The notes under the pieces are model-generated. The model was not told the DNA's origin. It was given only the letters and a program-made list of their open reading frames with translations, and did no database searches. Of a stretch of DNA of 64,000 nucleotides, positions 37,365 through 46,174 are shown one piece after another (the first letter of the stretch is position 1; each line of letters opens with the position of its first letter). A program made the position numbers and the translations under genes. Source of the stretch: Lysobacterales bacterium (lineage in GTDB: Bacteria; Pseudomonadota; Gammaproteobacteria; Xanthomonadales; Rhodanobacteraceae); NCBI GenBank assembly GCA_017305055.1, contig JAFKMZ010000010.1:1-64000 (forward strand), read 5' to 3'.

Positions 37365-38309
37365 ATGAGCAAGATCCTCGTCATCGCCGAACACCAGTGC
37401 GGCCAGCTCAATGCTTCCACCGCACGCACGGTCAGCGCGGCCAGAGCGGTACAGCCTGAAGCCGTCGAGGTGCTGGTGCTGTCCGACGCGCCGGACGCCG
37501 TGGCCGCCGACGCCGCGAAGCTCGAGGGCGTCAGCCGGGTACTTACCGTGGCCCGCGCCGAGAACGCCCACCCGCTGGCCGCGATCCTGGCGCCGCAGAT
37601 TGCCAAGGCCGCCGCCGGCTACAGCCACGTGTTCCTGCCGTCCACCACGTTCGGCAAGGACGTCGCCCCGCGTGCCGCGGCCCTGCTCGGCGTGGCCCAG
37701 GTGAGCGAGCTGATGGGCGTGGAATCGGCGCACACGTTTACCCGCCCGATGTACGCCGGCAACGCCATCGTCACGGTCGAGGCCGACCCGGCGCAGACCG
37801 TCGTGGCCACCGTGCGCACCGCGTCCTGGCCGGCGGCCGGGCAAGCTGCCGGCAGCGCCCCGGTCGAGGCACTGGCCCTCGAGGCCACGCTGCCCACCCA
37901 CACCCGCTTCGTCGAACTCCGGCAGGCGCGTAGCGACCGCCCCGACCTGCAAAGCGCGCGCAAGGTCGTATCCGGCGGTCGCGGCGTCGGCTCGAAGGAG
38001 AACTTCGACATCATCTACAAGCTAGCCGACAAGCTCGGTGCCGCCGTCGGCGCCTCGCGCGCGGCGGTCGATGCCGGCTATTGCCCGAACGAGATGCAGG
38101 TCGGCCAGACCGGCAAGATCATCGCCCCCGAGCTGTACATGGCCATCGGCATCTCCGGCGCGATCCAGCACCTGACCGGCATCAAGGACGCCGGCACCAT
38201 CGTGGCCATCAACAAGGATGCCGAGGCGCCGATCTTCGAGGTCGCCGATCTCGGCCTGGTGGGCGACCTGTTCAAGATCATCCCGGAACTGGAACAGGCG
38301 CTCGGCTAG
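37365..38309 (+). CDS. etfA: Electron transfer flavoprotein alpha subunit
   Basis: This 314-residue ETF large subunit contains the FAD. The C-terminal FAD-binding signature is complete: [61 protein letters not shown] and [23 protein letters not shown]. The N-terminus ([20 protein letters not shown]) matches the family. It has its own ribosome site and is cotranscribed with etfB. Confidence 0.96.
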   Translation: MSKILVIAEHQCGQLNASTARTVSAARAVQPEAVEVLVLSDAPDAVAADAAKLEGVSRVLTVARAENAHPLAAILAPQIAKAAAGYSHVFLPSTTFGKDVAPRAAALLGVAQVSELMGVESAHTFTRPMYAGNAIVTVEADPAQTVVATVRTASWPAAGQAAGSAPVEALALEATLPTHTRFVELRQARSDRPDLQSARKVVSGGRGVGSKENFDIIYKLADKLGAAVGASRAAVDAGYCPNEMQVGQTGKIIAPELYMAIGISGAIQHLTGIKDAGTIVAINKDAEAPIFEVADLGLVGDLFKIIPELEQALG

Positions 38310-38462
38310 AAGCCCAGGTCGTAGACACTGTCAAGGCGCAGCGCTTCAACACAGCGAACCTGGCTAAAAGTGGCTGTATGAGGACAGTGCTTCGCCGCTG
38401 GTCTCGCCGCCGGCACCTGATATTCCCATCGATCCCCGGGGCGCGCTACCATCACCAATCCC

Positions 38463-38536
38463 GCGGGTGTAGCTCAATGGTAGAGCTGTAGCTTCCCAAG
38501 CTACTGACGAGGGTTCGATTCCCTTCACCCGCTCCA
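38463..38536 (+). tRNA. tRNA-Gly, anticodon CCC
   Basis: A complete cloverleaf is present. The acceptor GCGGGTG (38463-38469) pairs with CACCCGC (38526-38532). The D arm is GCTC/GAGC, the anticodon stem is GTAGC/GCTAC around the loop TTCCCAA (anticodon CCC), and the T arm is AGGGT-TCGATTC-CCTT. The discriminator U and CCA are encoded. It resembles E. coli glyU. A -10-like TACCAT lies at 38447-38452. No integrase or att duplication is seen after it. Confidence 0.95.
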
Positions 38537-39019
38537 GTCACGACGCCGTGGACATCACCGGCGCCCGTCCTGCCCAGGCCCATCGTCGAATCCTGATCAC
38601 AGGCATGCCCGTACAAGGACGTGTGCGGCGACCTGCGATTGCCGAATCCCACGTGGACCGGAAATGCACCACGACGCCTGGACCGCGCCTGACATACCGG
38701 CATCTGCCGGCCAGGCGGGTCTGGTCTTCCCGATCCCTTCGTGGCTGTCAAAAAACGCTGCTGGCCTGCGCCGCCAACCAGCAGCCTGCAGCAGGAGAAT
38801 CACACATGACAATGATTCTCGATTGCGTTTATAATCCTAAAACGGGATTCAGATTCATTCACTGCGGGCTGTTGGTGCACTTGGCAGTCCGCGCCACCAC
38901 CATGCAGCCGCGCGCCCGGGGGACCGGCGCAGCAACCGGGTCAGCCGCGGACGGGTACTGCTGGCGGCCCTGGCACTCGGCGCCGGACACCACCATTCGC
39001 CATCAAGGACGCCCGCGAC
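38537..39019. other. 483-bp regulatory region before the siderophore cluster
   Basis: No gene is seen. It holds the Fur-controlled promoter (next entry) and a predicted leader of about 177 nt. The leader has no recognisable riboswitch. Confidence 0.5.
38804..38835 (+). promoter_or_regulatory. Fur box overlapping the promoter of the siderophore cluster
   Basis: The complement of 38808-38822 reads CGAGAATCATTGTCA, matching 12 of 15 positions of the 7-1-7 Fur consensus TGATAATCATTATCA. It overlaps a -35-like ATGACA (38806-38811), 18 bp from a perfect -10 TATAAT (38830-38835). Iron-loaded Fur bound here would block RNA polymerase. A GAGAATC/GATTCTC inverted pair (38795-38801, 38814-38820) surrounds it. 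Confidence 0.75.
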
Positions 39020-40300
39020 ATGATGTTGCAAGCCAACCGCGATATGGAAACCCAGCTGGGCGATGCCGAGGCGGCGCCGTACCTGGCACCCGGCCCGGCA
39101 CCGACGTTTCTGCTGCAAGGTGGTTTACGGCCACTGCGCGCCCAAGGCTTGCGGCAACACCTGCCAGCCGGATCAATGCGCACACTGGACCAGCGGGTGG
39201 CGGATTTCTTTGCCGCACCGGATGTCGCCCCACAGCCGCTGCTCGGCTTGTTGCCGTTCGATCCCGACGCCGATACCGCGCTGTACCAGCCCCGGCAAGT
39301 GACGGCTGGGTCGTTGCCCCCCGTTTCCGCTGCACAGCCTGCGCCCATCCCCGCCGCCGTGGCCGCGGCTGAGCCCGCCGTCGCAGTCTGGGCCGACATG
39401 GTGGCGCACTGCGCGGCCGGCTTGGCCCGCCGCGGCGAGCACCCGTCCCGGCTGCACAAGCTGGTACTGGCACGCAGCCTGCGCGTGGAACTGGAAACTG
39501 CCGTCGACCTTCCGCACCTGGCGGCGCTGGCCGCACGGCTGGCCGGCGACCCCGGCGCCACTGCCTACCTGGCCCCGATTCCGGTCGCCGACGGGCAGGC
39601 GCCGGCCTGGCTGCTCGGCGCCACGCCGGAGCTGCTGGTCTCGCGGCGCGGCGACGCCATCGCCTCCAATCCACTGGCCGGCTCCGCACCGCGGCGTGCG
39701 GATGCGGCACAGGACCAGGCCGCGGCCAAGGCCCTGCTGGCCTCGGCCAAGGACCGCGACGAGCACCGCTATGTGGTCGAGGCCATGCTCGATACCCTGG
39801 CCCCGCTGTGCCGGCAACTCGATGCCGCCGAGCCCACGCTGCAGTCCACGCGCAGCATGTGGCACCTCGGCACCGGCATCCGCGGCCGGCTCAAGGACCC
39901 GGACGTGTCGGCAGCCACCCTGGCCGCCCTGCTGCACCCGACGCCCGCCGTCTGCGGCACGCCGCAACGCAAGGCACTGGGAGCCATCCGCAGGCTGGAA
40001 CCGGTCGAGCGCGGCTTTTATGCCGGCGCCGTTGGCTGGGTCGAAGCCAGCGGCGACGGCGACTGGTACCTGACGCTGCGCTGCGCACACGTACAGGGAA
40101 ATACGCTGCGGCTGTTCGCCGGAGCGGGCATCGTCGCCGACTCGCAGGCGGCGCTCGAGGTACAGGAAACCGACGCCAAGTTCCAGGCCATGCTGCAGGC
40201 CTTCGGCATCGAGCACCCGACGCACACCAGGCAGCCATTCCGCGGGCAGGAACGGCGCGCGGAGCTGACGTCCGCCGCGGGGATGGGCAATTGGCGCTGA
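39020..40300 (+). CDS. entC: Isochorismate synthase (EntC/DhbC type)
   Basis: This 426-residue chorismate-utilising enzyme converts chorismate to isochorismate, the first step to 2,3-dihydroxybenzoate. The C-terminal catalytic block shows LHKLVLARSL (catalytic Lys), LLGATPELLVSRRGD, SNPLAGSAPR, DEHRYVVEAM, WHLGTGIRGRL, HPTPAVCGTPQRKA, ERGFYAGAVGW and FAGAGIVADSQ. The HPTPAVCGTP block fits isochorismate rather than anthranilate or salicylate synthases. It is the first gene after the Fur-controlled promoter. The isochorismatase start overlaps its end. Confidence 0.93.
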   Translation: MMLQANRDMETQLGDAEAAPYLAPGPAPTFLLQGGLRPLRAQGLRQHLPAGSMRTLDQRVADFFAAPDVAPQPLLGLLPFDPDADTALYQPRQVTAGSLPPVSAAQPAPIPAAVAAAEPAVAVWADMVAHCAAGLARRGEHPSRLHKLVLARSLRVELETAVDLPHLAALAARLAGDPGATAYLAPIPVADGQAPAWLLGATPELLVSRRGDAIASNPLAGSAPRRADAAQDQAAAKALLASAKDRDEHRYVVEAMLDTLAPLCRQLDAAEPTLQSTRSMWHLGTGIRGRLKDPDVSAATLAALLHPTPAVCGTPQRKALGAIRRLEPVERGFYAGAVGWVEASGDGDWYLTLRCAHVQGNTLRLFAGAGIVADSQAALEVQETDAKFQAMLQAFGIEHPTHTRQPFRGQERRAELTSAAGMGNWR

Positions 40301-40926
40301 AACCGGTCGCCGCCTACGCCCTGCCCGCGGCCGGGGAGCTGCCGGCTGCGCGCGTGTCCTGGCGGCTGCAGGCGGCACGCGCGGCCTTGCTGGTGCACGA
40401 CATGCAGGGCTATTTCCTCGCCGTCTACCAGGCGCATGCGGCGCCACTCGCGCCCATGCTGGCCAGGCTCAAGACCGTGCTCGATCGCTGCCGCCTGCTT
40501 GACATACCGGTGTTCTATACCGCCCAGCGTGGCAACCAGGATCGCCGCGACCGTGGCCTGCAGGCCGACTGGTGGGGCCCCGGCATGCAGGCGGTGCCTG
40601 CGCACGAGGCGATCGTCGACGTGCTGGCGCCGGCCGCCGGCGACCAGGCCCTGGCCAAGCACCGCTACAGCGCATTCCAGCGCAGCAACCTGGCCGAGCT
40701 GCTGCGCGCACGCGGCCGCGACCAGTTGCTGATCACCGGCGTGTACGCCCACCTTGGCATCCTTGCCACCGCGGCCGAGGCGTTCCAGCGCGACATCCAG
40801 CCGTTCGTCGCCGCCGACGCCGTGGCCGACCTGGGTCGCGCCGAACATGACCAGGCCCTGGCCTGGATCGCCGCCAGCTGTGGCGTACCCATGGCCACCG
40901 CGGCCGTGCTGGAGGCGCTGCAATGA
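40291..40926 (+). CDS. entB: Isochorismatase without carrier domain (EntB N-terminal part only)
   Basis: This ~211-residue cysteine-hydrolase-fold protein converts isochorismate to 2,3-dihydro-2,3-dihydroxybenzoate. Family marks are ALLVHDMQGYFL (catalytic Asp), IPVFYTAQRGNQ, GLQADWWGPGM, KHRYSAFQRSNL, ITGVYAHLGILATA and FVAADAVADLGRAEH. Like EntB it has Gly, not Cys, in the YAHxG segment. It stops where EntB's C-terminal aryl carrier domain would begin; that domain is a separate gene at 50766. The likely start is TTG 40291, overlapping entC by 10 nt; the next ATG (40398) would cut the first strand. Confidence 0.9.
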   Translation: MALKPVAAYALPAAGELPAARVSWRLQAARAALLVHDMQGYFLAVYQAHAAPLAPMLARLKTVLDRCRLLDIPVFYTAQRGNQDRRDRGLQADWWGPGMQAVPAHEAIVDVLAPAAGDQALAKHRYSAFQRSNLAELLRARGRDQLLITGVYAHLGILATAAEAFQRDIQPFVAADAVADLGRAEHDQALAWIAASCGVPMATAAVLEALQ

Positions 40927-41032
40927 AATCCATGGCCGCGCCGACCCGCACCACGGGCTCCGTGACGCCGCGCATTCGCGCCGCAGCCACGCGCCACGAC
41001 CCCGCCACTGCCCATTCGTGCGAGGAGGGGGC

Positions 41033-41803
41033 ATGCAACTGAGCGGCATCGGGAAGCGCATCGCCCTGGTCACCGGTGCCGCCGGCGGCATCGGCCGGGC
41101 CGTCGTCGCCCAGTTGCGCGCCAGCGGCGCCGTCGTCGTCGCCACCGACCTGCAAGCGCCACGGGTACAAAACGATGCGGCGCTGCCAGCCGCCCACGCC
41201 ATGGCATTGGACGTCGGTGATGCCAACGCCGTCGAAGCGCTGGTCGCCCGCATCGAGCGCGACATCGGCCCCATCGACCTGCTCGCCCACGTCGCCGGCG
41301 TGCTCTCCACCACCTGCGTCCACGACACCAGCGACGCCGAATGGCGGCGCGTGTTCGCCGTCAACACCGATGGCCCGTTCCATCTCGGCCGCGCGCTGGC
41401 GCGGGTCATGGCGCCACGCCGGCGCGGCGCCATGGTCCTGGTCGGCTCCAACGCCGCCGGCATCCCGCGCCATGCCATGGCCGCCTATGCCGCCTCCAAG
41501 GCCGCGGCCACCATGTTCATGCGCTGCCTGGGGCTGGAGCTGGCGCCGCTGGGCATCCGCTGCAACATCGTTGCTCCCGGCTCCACGCGCACGCCCATGC
41601 AGACCGGCATGTGGGTCGACGGCAACGACGAGGCGCATACCATCGCCGGCTCGCCGCAGACCTATAAAGGTGGCATCCCGCTGGGCAAGCTGGCCGAGCC
41701 TGGGGATGTCGCCAACGCCGTGCTGTTCCTGCTTTCCGAACAGGCCGGGCACATCACCATGGGTGACCTGTACGTGGATGGGGGGGCCAGCCTGCGTGGC
41801 TGA
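41033..41803 (+). CDS. entA: 2,3-dihydro-2,3-dihydroxybenzoate dehydrogenase
   Basis: This 256-residue short-chain dehydrogenase oxidises 2,3-dihydro-DHB to 2,3-dihydroxybenzoate with NAD+. The NAD motif is VTGAAGGIGRAV, the catalytic Ser lies in VLVGSNAAGIPR, and Tyr/Lys in YAASKAA. The blocks IRCNIVAPGSTRTPMQTGMW and YKGGIPLGKLAEPGDVANAVLFLLS are close to EntA/DhbA. A strong ribosome site (GAGGAGG) precedes the ATG. Confidence 0.94.
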   Translation: MQLSGIGKRIALVTGAAGGIGRAVVAQLRASGAVVVATDLQAPRVQNDAALPAAHAMALDVGDANAVEALVARIERDIGPIDLLAHVAGVLSTTCVHDTSDAEWRRVFAVNTDGPFHLGRALARVMAPRRRGAMVLVGSNAAGIPRHAMAAYAASKAAATMFMRCLGLELAPLGIRCNIVAPGSTRTPMQTGMWVDGNDEAHTIAGSPQTYKGGIPLGKLAEPGDVANAVLFLLSEQAGHITMGDLYVDGGASLRG

Positions 41804-41887
41804 GATCTTCGACCCGTCACGCCGGACTCCCCGCCGGCAGGCTGACCCACCTGCTGCCGCCAACTTTCCAACCAGAGAGGTTTCGCC

Positions 41888-43057
41888 ATGAAGCACCTGT
41901 CCCTTCCCGCCATCCTGGCTGTGCTGTTGCTGACAACTGGCGGTTTCCAGCCGGCGATGGCCACGGGCGCCATGGCGCAGGCGACGGGGGCGGCTGCCAG
42001 CACCGCGGCCACGCAGGCGCAAGTCCTGCGCCAGGCGCCGGCACCCGGGCTGTACCAGCTCGCCTATTCGCCCCGCCAGAACCTGCTGTACGTGGTTTCC
42101 GCCGGAGGTTCGGGCGAGGCTGGCGAGCCTTCCAAACTGCTGTGGCTGGATCCTGACACCCTGCGGGTGGTTGGCGAACTGGCGCTGCCGCAACGTGGCT
42201 TTGGCGTGGCCCTGGACGACGGCGGCGACCGCCTGTACATCGGCAACTCCGTGGATGGCTCAATTACCGTGGTCGACACGCAGGCCAAGCAAATCTCACG
42301 CGTCCTGCAGCTGGCGCAGAAGGTCGAGGCCCGCGGCCGCGACGGCAAGATGCGTCCGCGCCCGGCCTACATGTTCCGCGAACTCGTGTTCGATGCCCCC
42401 AGGCAGCGCCTCTACCTGCCGGGCCTTTCCAGGGAAGACAGCACACTGTTCGTGGTCGACACCAAGGCCCTGAGACTGGACAAGACCGTCACCGGCTTCG
42501 GCGCTGCCGCCACCGGCATCGCGCTCTCGCCCAAGGGCGACACGCTGTATGTCTCCAACCTGGCGGGGCAGCTCTACCTGGTCGACCCGGACACCTTGCA
42601 AATCCGCAAGCAAGTCAAAGTCGACGGCAAGCAGCTTCTCAACCTCGCCTTCGATGCCAAGCACCACCAGGTGCTGGCCATCGACCAGGGCTCGGCCTCG
42701 CCCGAGGCGAACCCTGGCCAGAGCAAGGAACAGGCGGCCGCCGACCGCGCGCACGGCAACCGCCTGGTGGTCATCGACGCCGGCGACGGCAAAACCGTCG
42801 GGCACATCGCCACCGGCCAGGGTCCCGTCGCCCTCCTGCTGGACGAGGCGCGCAACCGCCTGTACGTCACCAACCGCGGCAGCGGCACGGTGACCATCCA
42901 CGACAGCAGCAACCGGCAACTGCTGCGCACCGTGGACCTGCCCACGCACCCGAACAGTCTGGCCCTGAACCCGACCACCGGCGCCGTGTACGTCACCATC
43001 AAGAACGGACGCGGCGAGGCCAAGGGCAACGAAAGCGTCGCCCGCATCCTGCCATGA
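41888..43057 (+). CDS. YncE-like secreted beta-propeller protein
   Basis: This 389-residue protein has a signal peptide (~residues 1-26) and repeated propeller blades with the YVSN/YVTN motif: LYIGNSVDGSITVVD, LYVSNLAGQLYLVD, LYVTNRGSGTVTIHD and VYVTIKNGRG. YncE of E. coli is a periplasmic protein repressed by Fur whose role is unclear. Its position inside the siderophore cluster fits iron-linked expression. It might bind a siderophore or intermediate in the periplasm, which is inference. AGAGAGG precedes the ATG, and its stop overlaps the next start as ATGA. Confidence 0.87.
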   Translation: MKHLSLPAILAVLLLTTGGFQPAMATGAMAQATGAAASTAATQAQVLRQAPAPGLYQLAYSPRQNLLYVVSAGGSGEAGEPSKLLWLDPDTLRVVGELALPQRGFGVALDDGGDRLYIGNSVDGSITVVDTQAKQISRVLQLAQKVEARGRDGKMRPRPAYMFRELVFDAPRQRLYLPGLSREDSTLFVVDTKALRLDKTVTGFGAAATGIALSPKGDTLYVSNLAGQLYLVDPDTLQIRKQVKVDGKQLLNLAFDAKHHQVLAIDQGSASPEANPGQSKEQAAADRAHGNRLVVIDAGDGKTVGHIATGQGPVALLLDEARNRLYVTNRGSGTVTIHDSSNRQLLRTVDLPTHPNSLALNPTTGAVYVTIKNGRGEAKGNESVARILP

Positions 43058-44241
43058 CCGGCGCGTCAGAGCCTGCGACCATGCCCGCTCCCGACCTGGC
43101 ACCGATCGCCACCGAGATGCGCGCGTGGCGCCACGATTTCCACCGCCATCCGGAGCTCGGCATGCTCGAGCACCGCACCGCCGGCAAGGTGGCCGCGCTG
43201 CTCGGCTCCTGGGACATCGAGGTCGATGCCGGCTTCGGCGGCACCACGGCGGTGATCGGCACACTGCACGGCACGGGCGGCGGAGCGGACGGCAGCCGCA
43301 GCGTCGGCCTGCGCGCGGACATGGATGCCTTGCCCATGCCGGAGCAGGCCGACGTACCGTACCGCTCGGTGCATGCCGGCATTGCCCACACCTGCGGCCA
43401 TGATGGGCATACCGCCATGCTGCTCGGCGCCGCCAAGTACCTCGCCAATCACCGGGACTTCAGTGGCACGGTGCGATTCATCTTCCAGCCCGCCGAGGAA
43501 CCGCTGACCGGCGCCGCCGTGCTGCTGCGCCACGGCCTGCTCGAACGCCACCCCTGCGACCAGGTCTACGCGCTGCACAACAACAATGCGGTGCCCGCCG
43601 GCAGCATCGGGGTGCGCGAGGGCGCCATCCTGGCGGCAAACGACCTGTTCCGCATCCATATCACCGGGGTGGGTGGACATGCCGCGCAGCCACACCACAC
43701 GGTGGATCCGATCCTGGTCGGCACGGCGCTGGTGCAGGCGCTGCAAAGCGTGGTCAGCCGCAACATCGATCCGCTGGACACGGCCGTGCTCAGCGTCTGC
43801 CAGTTCCACGCCGGCAGCGCGATCAACGTGATCGCCGCGCAAGCCGTGCTGGAAGGCACCCTGCGCAGCATGTCCCGCCAGGCCCAGGACACGGCACTGC
43901 AACGGTTGCACGCGCTGTGCGACGGCATGGCCGCGAGCTACGGCTGCGGGGTGCGCCTGGAGCACCTGCTGTCCACGCCGCCCACCATCAACCACCCGGC
44001 GCCAACCGGGCTGGTGCGGCGCGCCGCCGCGGCCGTGGTCGGCGCGCACAACGTGCGCGGGACGCCGCCGCTCATGGCCTCCGAGGATTTCTCGCTGCTG
44101 CTGGAGCAGCGCCCCGGCGCGTATTTCTTCCTCGGTCACGATGGCCTGAACTGCCATCACCCGGACTTCGTCTTCGACGACGAAACGCTCGCCACCGGCG
44201 CCGCCGTCCTGGTGGAAATCGCGCGCCAGGCGCTGGCGTGA
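43054..44241 (+). CDS. M20-family amidohydrolase (hippurate hydrolase/aminoacylase-like)
   Basis: This 395-residue zinc-dependent N-acyl-amino-acid hydrolase shows DFHRHPELGMLEHRTA, LRADMDALPM, HTCGHDGHTAMLLGAA (metal ligands), FQPAEEPLTGA and GGHAAQPHHTVDPILVG. Members split an acyl or aroyl group from an amino acid. In this cluster a DHB-serine bond is an attractive substrate, so the enzyme might recycle siderophore breakdown products; there is no direct evidence. It is translationally coupled to the YncE-like gene by a 4-nt overlap. No signal peptide is seen, so it acts in the cytoplasm. Confidence 0.88.
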   Translation: MTGASEPATMPAPDLAPIATEMRAWRHDFHRHPELGMLEHRTAGKVAALLGSWDIEVDAGFGGTTAVIGTLHGTGGGADGSRSVGLRADMDALPMPEQADVPYRSVHAGIAHTCGHDGHTAMLLGAAKYLANHRDFSGTVRFIFQPAEEPLTGAAVLLRHGLLERHPCDQVYALHNNNAVPAGSIGVREGAILAANDLFRIHITGVGGHAAQPHHTVDPILVGTALVQALQSVVSRNIDPLDTAVLSVCQFHAGSAINVIAAQAVLEGTLRSMSRQAQDTALQRLHALCDGMAASYGCGVRLEHLLSTPPTINHPAPTGLVRRAAAAVVGAHNVRGTPPLMASEDFSLLLEQRPGAYFFLGHDGLNCHHPDFVFDDETLATGAAVLVEIARQALA

Positions 44242-44250
44242 GTATCTGAC

Positions 44251-45327
44251 ATGACGACGCCACCCGCATCGACTTCGCGTCCGGCCGATCGCGCCGGCAG
44301 TGCACGCGCGCTCTACGCGCGGCTGCTGCATTGGCGCTGGGTGCTGATGGCGGTGCTGGCCATCGCCATCGTGTTCACCACCCTGGTGGATTTCACCCTC
44401 GGCCCCTCAGGCCTGGGCTGGCCCGAACTGCTGCGCACCCTGCTGCACCCCGCGGCGGCCGAGCCGACTACGCGGGTGATCGTGTGGGATTTCCGCCTGC
44501 CGTATTCCACCATGGCCGTGGCCATCGGCCTCGGCCTCGGCCTGGCCGGCGCGGAGATGCAGACCATCCTCAACAACCCGCTGGCCAGCCCGTTCACCCT
44601 GGGCATCTCCTCGGCCGCGGCGGTCGGCGCCTCGCTGGCCATCGTGCTCGGCCTGGCGTTGCCCGGCATCCCGGCCGGCTGGATGGTTGCCGGCAACGCC
44701 TTCGTGTTTGCCATCCTCTCGGCGCTGCTGCTCGAGGCCGTGGCGCGCTGGGGCGGCATGGACAGTTCGGGCATGGTGCTGTTCGGCATCGCCCTGGTGT
44801 TTTCCTTCAACGCGTTGGTCTCGCTGATGCAGTTCATCGCCAGCGCCGAGGATCTGCAGAACCTGGTGTTCTGGACCATGGGCAGCCTGTCACGCGCCAA
44901 CTGGACCACGGTGGGCATCATGCTGGCCGCGTTTGCGCTGATGCTGCCGCTGGCCCTGCGCGATGCCTGGAAGCTCACCGCGCTGCGCCTGGGCGAGGAC
45001 CGCGCCGCCAGCTTCGGCATCGACATCCGGCGCCTGCGCCTGACCTCGCTGCTGCGCATCAGCCTGCTGGCGGCACTGGCCGTGGCCTTTGCCGGGACCA
45101 TCAGCTTCATCGGCCTGATCGCACCGCACATCGCCCGGCGGCTGTTCGGCGAGGACCACCGCTATTACCTGCCGGGCAGCGCGGTGATCGGGGCGCTGAT
45201 CCTGTCCCTGGCCTCGATCGCCTCCAAGAACCTGGCCAGCGGCAGCATCATCCCGGTCGGCATCGTCACCTCGCTGGTGGGCGTGCCGTTCTTCCTCTTC
45301 GTGCTGCTGCGGCGCAAGGTGGCCTGA
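44251..45327 (+). CDS. FecCD-family iron-siderophore ABC transporter permease
   Basis: This 358-residue membrane protein has about nine to ten hydrophobic segments and family motifs: VWDFRLPYSTMAVAIGLGLGLAG near the N-terminus, NNPLASPFTLGISSAAAVG, and GTISFIGLIAPHIARRLFG (the coupling region that contacts the ATPase) followed by DHRYYLPGSAVIGAL. Only one permease gene is present, so it probably forms a homodimer, unlike E. coli FepD/FepG. It imports ferric siderophore from the periplasm. The ATPase begins 4 nt downstream. Confidence 0.93.
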   Translation: MTTPPASTSRPADRAGSARALYARLLHWRWVLMAVLAIAIVFTTLVDFTLGPSGLGWPELLRTLLHPAAAEPTTRVIVWDFRLPYSTMAVAIGLGLGLAGAEMQTILNNPLASPFTLGISSAAAVGASLAIVLGLALPGIPAGWMVAGNAFVFAILSALLLEAVARWGGMDSSGMVLFGIALVFSFNALVSLMQFIASAEDLQNLVFWTMGSLSRANWTTVGIMLAAFALMLPLALRDAWKLTALRLGEDRAASFGIDIRRLRLTSLLRISLLAALAVAFAGTISFIGLIAPHIARRLFGEDHRYYLPGSAVIGALILSLASIASKNLASGSIIPVGIVTSLVGVPFFLFVLLRRKVA

Positions 45328-45330
45328 GCC

Positions 45331-46125
45331 ATGCTCGAGGTCAGCCGACTCTGCGTCGCCTACCGCCGCCAGGTCATCATTCCCGACCTGTCGCTGGCGC
45401 CGATCGCGCCGGGGCGACTGGTGGCATTGCTCGGCCCGAATGGCAGCGGCAAGTCCACCCTGCTCAAGGCCCTGGCCGGGTTGCTGCGGCCGCGCTCGGG
45501 CTCGATCCGGCTGGCCGGCACCGAGCTCACCCGCATCGGCTTCGAGGAGCGCGCGCAGCATGTGGTCTACCTGCCGCAATCGCTGCCCGCCGCCGTGCAC
45601 CTGCGGGTGATGGAATCGGTGCTGGTCGCCGCGCGCGCCTCGGCGCGCGCCGCCAACGCCGGGCGCGCCACGGTGGACGCGGTCATGGCCCTGCTGGAGC
45701 GGCTGGGTATCGCCCAGCTGGCCATGCACTATCTCGACCAGCTGTCAGGCGGGCAAAAACAGCTGGTCGGCCTGGCCCAGGCCCTGATCCGCCGCCCCGC
45801 GCTGCTGCTGCTGGACGAGCCGCTGTCGGCGCTGGACCTGAATTACCAGTTCCACGTCATGGACCTGCTGCAGCAGGAAACCCACCACCATGACCTGGTC
45901 ACCCTGGTCGTGCTGCACGACCTGAACATGGCCTTGCGCCACAGCGACGGCTGCGTGCTGGTACGCGGCGGCGAGCTGCTGCGTCAGGGGTCGCCGGCAA
46001 CCGCGATCACCAGCGCGGCACTGGCCAGCTGCTACGGCGTGGCCGCGCGCATCGAGCGCTGCTCCCGGGGCATACCCCAGGTGCTGGTGGACGGGCTCAG
46101 CGATGCCGCGACCGGCTTGAACTGA
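45331..46125 (+). CDS. Iron-siderophore ABC transporter ATP-binding protein
   Basis: This 264-residue ABC ATPase has Walker A GPNGSGKSTLLKALAG, Q-loop region YLPQSLPAAVHLRV, signature LSGGQKQLVGLAQAL, Walker B LLLLDEPLSALDL and switch His in VVLHDLNMAL. It is of the FecE/FepC/BtuD type and energises the adjacent permease. The substrate is inferred from the cluster. Confidence 0.93.
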   Translation: MLEVSRLCVAYRRQVIIPDLSLAPIAPGRLVALLGPNGSGKSTLLKALAGLLRPRSGSIRLAGTELTRIGFEERAQHVVYLPQSLPAAVHLRVMESVLVAARASARAANAGRATVDAVMALLERLGIAQLAMHYLDQLSGGQKQLVGLAQALIRRPALLLLDEPLSALDLNYQFHVMDLLQQETHHHDLVTLVVLHDLNMALRHSDGCVLVRGGELLRQGSPATAITSAALASCYGVAARIERCSRGIPQVLVDGLSDAATGLN

Positions 46126-46174
46126 CTTTCGGGAGCCCACCGCTCCCACCACGCGAGACGAAGGCGATCCATCG

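Noticed and set aside
38463-39019. Integration site of a genomic island at tRNA-Gly
   Set aside because: The siderophore cluster follows a tRNA, but no integrase, no repeat of the tRNA 3' end and no matching right boundary were found in the window.
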